Origin: Paraktedonobacter sp964250225
GTDB taxonomy: Bacteria > Chloroflexota > Ktedonobacteria > Ktedonobacterales > Ktedonobacteraceae
Direction: 5' to 3'
NCBI GenBank assembly: GCA_964250225.1
Contig: CAXUEY010000001.1
Coordinates: forward strand, 28,186 to 92,185
Length of the DNA stretch: 64,000 bases
In this document: positions 62,656 to 64,000 of the stretch, piece by piece
Layout of the letters: each line of letters begins with the position of its first letter
Position numbering within the stretch: position 1 is the first letter of the stretch
Translations under genes and position numbers: made by a program
Notes under the pieces: generated by a model
The model's input: the letters and a program-made list of their open reading frames with translations, nothing else
What the model was told of the DNA's origin: nothing
The model's database searches: none

Positions 62656-62865
62656 TTATAAACCTCCTGCTGTTTTTGCGCGATCATGCTGAAAAAATGT
62701 GGTGAGCGGGCGCCTGTTAGATCTCAAAAAAAAACCTCTCCCCCGTAGCAACGGGGAGAGGACGAAAGCGAGATCTGGAAAAATTGGTTCGTCCTGGAAA
62801 TGGGAAAAACGAGAGCGGGAGTTGAGTGTTGCCTGTCTCGCTTGTGACCACCTGGTCGATCCCAT
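62656..62865 (-). CDS. Candidate pyrL-like leader peptide ahead of pyrB
   Basis: A 69-codon frame starts at ATG 62865 and ends with TAA at 62656-62658, 2 nt before the pyrB start. It is Arg/Phe/Leu-rich and resembles no protein family. It is read straight through the intrinsic terminator of the leader, so ribosomes on it would melt the terminator stem. T-rich stretches (TTTTT, CCATTTCC, CCAATTTTTCC) lie just upstream of the stem. This is the arrangement of the enteric pyrBI leader pyrL. The ribosome site (AAGG, 12 nt away) is only fair, so translation is an inference. Confidence 0.45.
   Translation of the reverse strand: MGSTRWSQARQATLNSRSRFSHFQDEPIFPDLAFVLSPLLRGRGFFLRSNRRPLTTFFQHDRAKTAGGL
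62726..62795 (-). promoter_or_regulatory. Transcription attenuator in the pyr operon leader
   Basis: Terminator: minus-strand stem CCTCTCCCC/GGGGAGAGG (plus coordinates 62735-62743 and 62753-62761) followed by nine T residues (A run 62726-62734). An alternative hairpin AGGACGAA/TTCGTCCT (62788-62795 with 62759-62766) shares three bases with the terminator stem, so both cannot form fully. It lies about 75 bp before the pyrB ATG and well after the promoter, so it must be passed by transcripts that express the operon. No PyrR-binding consensus was found. Confidence 0.72.
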
Positions 62866-62924
62866 GATATTACCGCGCCTTTTCCAGATTGAATGTGTGG
62901 GAAACTGTGTTCAGATCCATAAAA

Positions 62925-62953
62925 GTATACCTGTAAATATGAGAAAAGTCAAA
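62925..62953 (-). promoter_or_regulatory. Sigma-70-like promoter of the pyr operon
   Basis: Minus strand: TTGACT (62948-62953), a 17-bp spacer and TATACT (62925-62930). It is one of the best-matched promoters in the window. Transcription would start near 62918 and give a leader of about 265 nt before pyrB. Confidence 0.7.
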
Positions 62954-63047
62954 CTCAACAATATAAGGGCAGGATCAGCCATCAAAAGGAATAGCTCCTT
63001 TCGCCATTGCGCTCAGACTTTGTATTTACCGAAAGCGGCCCAGAAAG

Positions 63048-63068
63048 CCCCGCCTCTTTAGAGCGGGG
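63048..63068 (+). repeat. IS200/IS605-like end hairpin
   Basis: CCCCG-C-CTC-TTTA-GAG-CGGGG forms a stem of eight pairs with one bulged C. GC stems of this kind with a TTTA loop are typical of the ends of IS200/IS605 elements and of the 3' part of their guide RNAs. Here it overlaps the last codons of the small ribbon-helix-helix gene and is about 270 bp from the TnpB start. It may mark the left boundary of that element or be the right end of a lost one. Confidence 0.45.
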
Positions 63069-63255
63069 ATGAATGGGCGTTCCTTATTTGGGGATTGGGC
63101 GAGGTGGGAACGTAGGCTGGATCATCCCACGCCAGATACGCATCGAGTGCGCGCCGAATAATTTCAGCCATCGGCAAATTCTCCTCCTGGCAGCGTTTTT
63201 CAAGCTGGCGGCGCTGCCGTTTGGTCAGGTAAATATTGGTTCGTTCTTTGGGCAT
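63058..63255 (-). CDS. Ribbon-helix-helix (CopG-like) DNA-binding protein
   Basis: A 65-residue protein starting MPKERTNIYLTKRQRRQLEK, a beta strand then helix 1, followed by NLPMAEIIRRALDAYL for helix 2 of the ribbon-helix-helix fold. Such proteins bind operator DNA as dimers and are often antitoxins or element-borne repressors. ATG 63255 has AGAGGTG upstream; the longer frame is not supported. It is divergent from the TnpB gene with 81 bp between starts, so it may repress its own and the TnpB promoter. No toxin gene is next to it. Confidence 0.7.
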   Translation of the reverse strand: MPKERTNIYLTKRQRRQLEKRCQEENLPMAEIIRRALDAYLAWDDPAYVPTSPNPQIRNAHSSPL

Positions 63256-63273
63256 AGTATACACCTCTATTGG

Positions 63274-63303
63274 TTGACATATCACATGATTGCGTGGTAT
63301 GGT
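63274..63303 (+). promoter_or_regulatory. Sigma-70-like promoter for the TnpB gene
   Basis: TTGACA (63274-63279), an 18-bp spacer and TATGGT (63298-63303), about 34 bp upstream of the TnpB ATG. It lies in the space shared with the divergent ribbon-helix-helix gene. Confidence 0.55.
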
Positions 63304-63336
63304 TGTAGCAGAATTCAAGAGGAAAGGCAAGAGGCA

Positions 63337-64000
63337 ATGCTCATCTACGAGTACAAGTTAAGCGGCACACCCAAACAATATGCCGCCATTGATGAGGCGA
63401 TCCGCGTTGTCCAATTCATCAGGAACAAATGCCTGAGAAAATGGATGGAGGAGCGTGGCATATCAGCCAATGATTTGCAGTGCTATTGTGCGGTGCTAGG
63501 ATCAGAGTACTCGTTTGCGCACTCGCTCAACTCCCAGGCCCGTCAGGTAGCCGCAGATCGTGCATGGTCTGCCATCCAGCGGTTCTATGACAATTGCCGA
63601 GAACACAAGACCGGCAAAAAGGGCTATCCCCAATTTCAACGCGACAACAGATCGGTGGAGTATAAACAAACTGGCTGGAAGTTTGATCCTGATGGCAAGC
63701 ATCTCACCTTCACCGATGGCTGTGGGATCGGCAAGCTTCGTCTGGTGGGTCACAAAAAACAGAAGGTTGCTGAGTTCCCCATCACACAGATCAAACGCGT
63801 GCGCATCGTCAAACGCGCCGATGGCTACTACGCGCAATTCTCTGTGCAGGCGGAGCGCAAGGTAGAGCATATCACAACGGGCGCACAGGTAGGCATCGAT
63901 GTTGGTCTCAAAGAGTTCTACACGGACTCGAACGGCAACACCGTTGCCAATCCGCGTTTCTTGCGCAAGGCCGAGAAGAAGCTGAAACGCCTGCATCGTC
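63337..64000 (+). CDS. tnpB: IS200/IS605 family TnpB (RNA-guided nuclease), N-terminal part
   Basis: The frame is open from ATG 63337 (AAGAGGAAAGGCAAGAGG upstream) to the window end: 221 codons of an expected 380-420. It has the TnpB layout: an N-terminal YEYKLSGTPKQYAAIDEAI helix-turn-helix-like start, FIRNKCLRKWMEERG, a middle domain with HKTGKKGYPQFQRDNRS (the KGxPxFK-type motif), RVRIVKRADGYYAQFSVQ, and RuvC-I VGIDVGLKEFYTDSNG with the catalytic Asp, followed by NPRFLRKAEKKLKRL. The RuvC-II/III motifs, zinc finger and guide RNA lie beyond the window. In the visible part it looks intact. Confidence 0.9.
   Translation, partial: MLIYEYKLSGTPKQYAAIDEAIRVVQFIRNKCLRKWMEERGISANDLQCYCAVLGSEYSFAHSLNSQARQVAADRAWSAIQRFYDNCREHKTGKKGYPQFQRDNRSVEYKQTGWKFDPDGKHLTFTDGCGIGKLRLVGHKKQKVAEFPITQIKRVRIVKRADGYYAQFSVQAERKVEHITTGAQVGIDVGLKEFYTDSNGNTVANPRFLRKAEKKLKRLHR

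Noticed and set aside
62726..62865. PyrR-binding anti-antiterminator
   Set aside because: Part of the terminator arm (GAGAGGTT) matches the second half of the PyrR consensus, but the first half (ARUCCN) is absent, so a PyrR site is not claimed.
1..64000. tRNA or rRNA genes
   Set aside because: No T-loop-like GTTCGA pattern in a cloverleaf context and no conserved rRNA segments were noticed on either strand; this was by eye and not a covariance search.

Overview
The window reads as chromosomal DNA of a Ktedonobacteria-like member of the Chloroflexota. This is an inference from gene style, not from a marker gene. The signs are: a Ser/Thr kinase and other membrane proteins that combine a zinc ribbon, long Pro/Gln-rich tails and membrane anchors; lipoproteins with LppX, SMP-30/Vgb, PQQ-propeller and CAP folds; a TPR-bearing STAND NTPase with an XRE helix-turn-helix; a TIGR03663-type glycosyltransferase; and scattered IS200/IS605 and IS630 debris. 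No rRNA, tRNA or CRISPR array was recognised. Four N runs (1314-1323, 14433-14442, 20157-20256, 29546-29645) are assembly gaps. The two 100-N gaps fall inside repetitive coding sequence.

Layout. 1-6.6 kb: the tail of a xanthine-dehydrogenase-type Mo hydroxylase, then mostly minus-strand housekeeping and stress genes (RidA, YkgJ-type protein, LppX-like lipoprotein, M48 protease, GNAT, histone-deacetylase-like amidohydrolase) with a plus-strand nucleosidase-like gene. 6.9-14.3 kb: streptomycin-kinase-like gene, membrane-anchored phosphate-binding-like protein, sulfite-oxidase-family enzyme, and a 1158-residue beta-CASP metallo-beta-lactamase with three C-terminal repeats. 14.8-20.6 kb: Ser/Thr kinase, a TnpB relic, and a two-gene unit (zinc-ribbon multispan protein, then PKD-domain protein). 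20.8-29 kb: mainly plus strand (hydroxybutyryl-CoA dehydrogenase, glutaredoxin-like, DUF2085, MtaB, GNAT, Vgb-like lipoprotein, threonine aldolase, YjbQ). 29.2-30 kb: a secreted protein made of GFNR pentapeptide repeats, followed by a strong terminator. 30-45.3 kb: epoxide hydrolase, HTH_42 protein, glycosyltransferase, HAD, Hsp20, SMP-30, a phosphofructokinase with PPi-type active-site residues, polysaccharide deacetylase and PIG-L deacetylase, interspersed with relics (IS630, haloalkane dehalogenase, GH2). 45.5-55.8 kb: PAS histidine kinase, PQQ-propeller lipoprotein, STAND NTPase, quinone oxidoreductase, CAP lipoprotein, and an ATP-grasp ligase with a small partner gene.

55.9-63 kb is the best-understood unit: a minus-strand pyrB-carA-carB-pyrC operon for de novo pyrimidine synthesis. 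Its gene junctions are 0-12 bp. A good sigma-70-like promoter (62925-62953) drives a leader of about 265 nt that contains an intrinsic terminator. A 69-codon leader ORF is read through this terminator and stops 2 nt before pyrB. The arrangement resembles the UTP-sensing pyrL attenuator of enteric pyrBI and is the main regulatory finding.

The right edge holds the start of an IS200/IS605-type TnpB (cut by the window end), divergent from a small ribbon-helix-helix protein. Several convergent gene pairs are separated by perfect 18-27 bp inverted repeats. Together with the gene relics, this gives the picture of a large genome with frequent small-scale gene decay.
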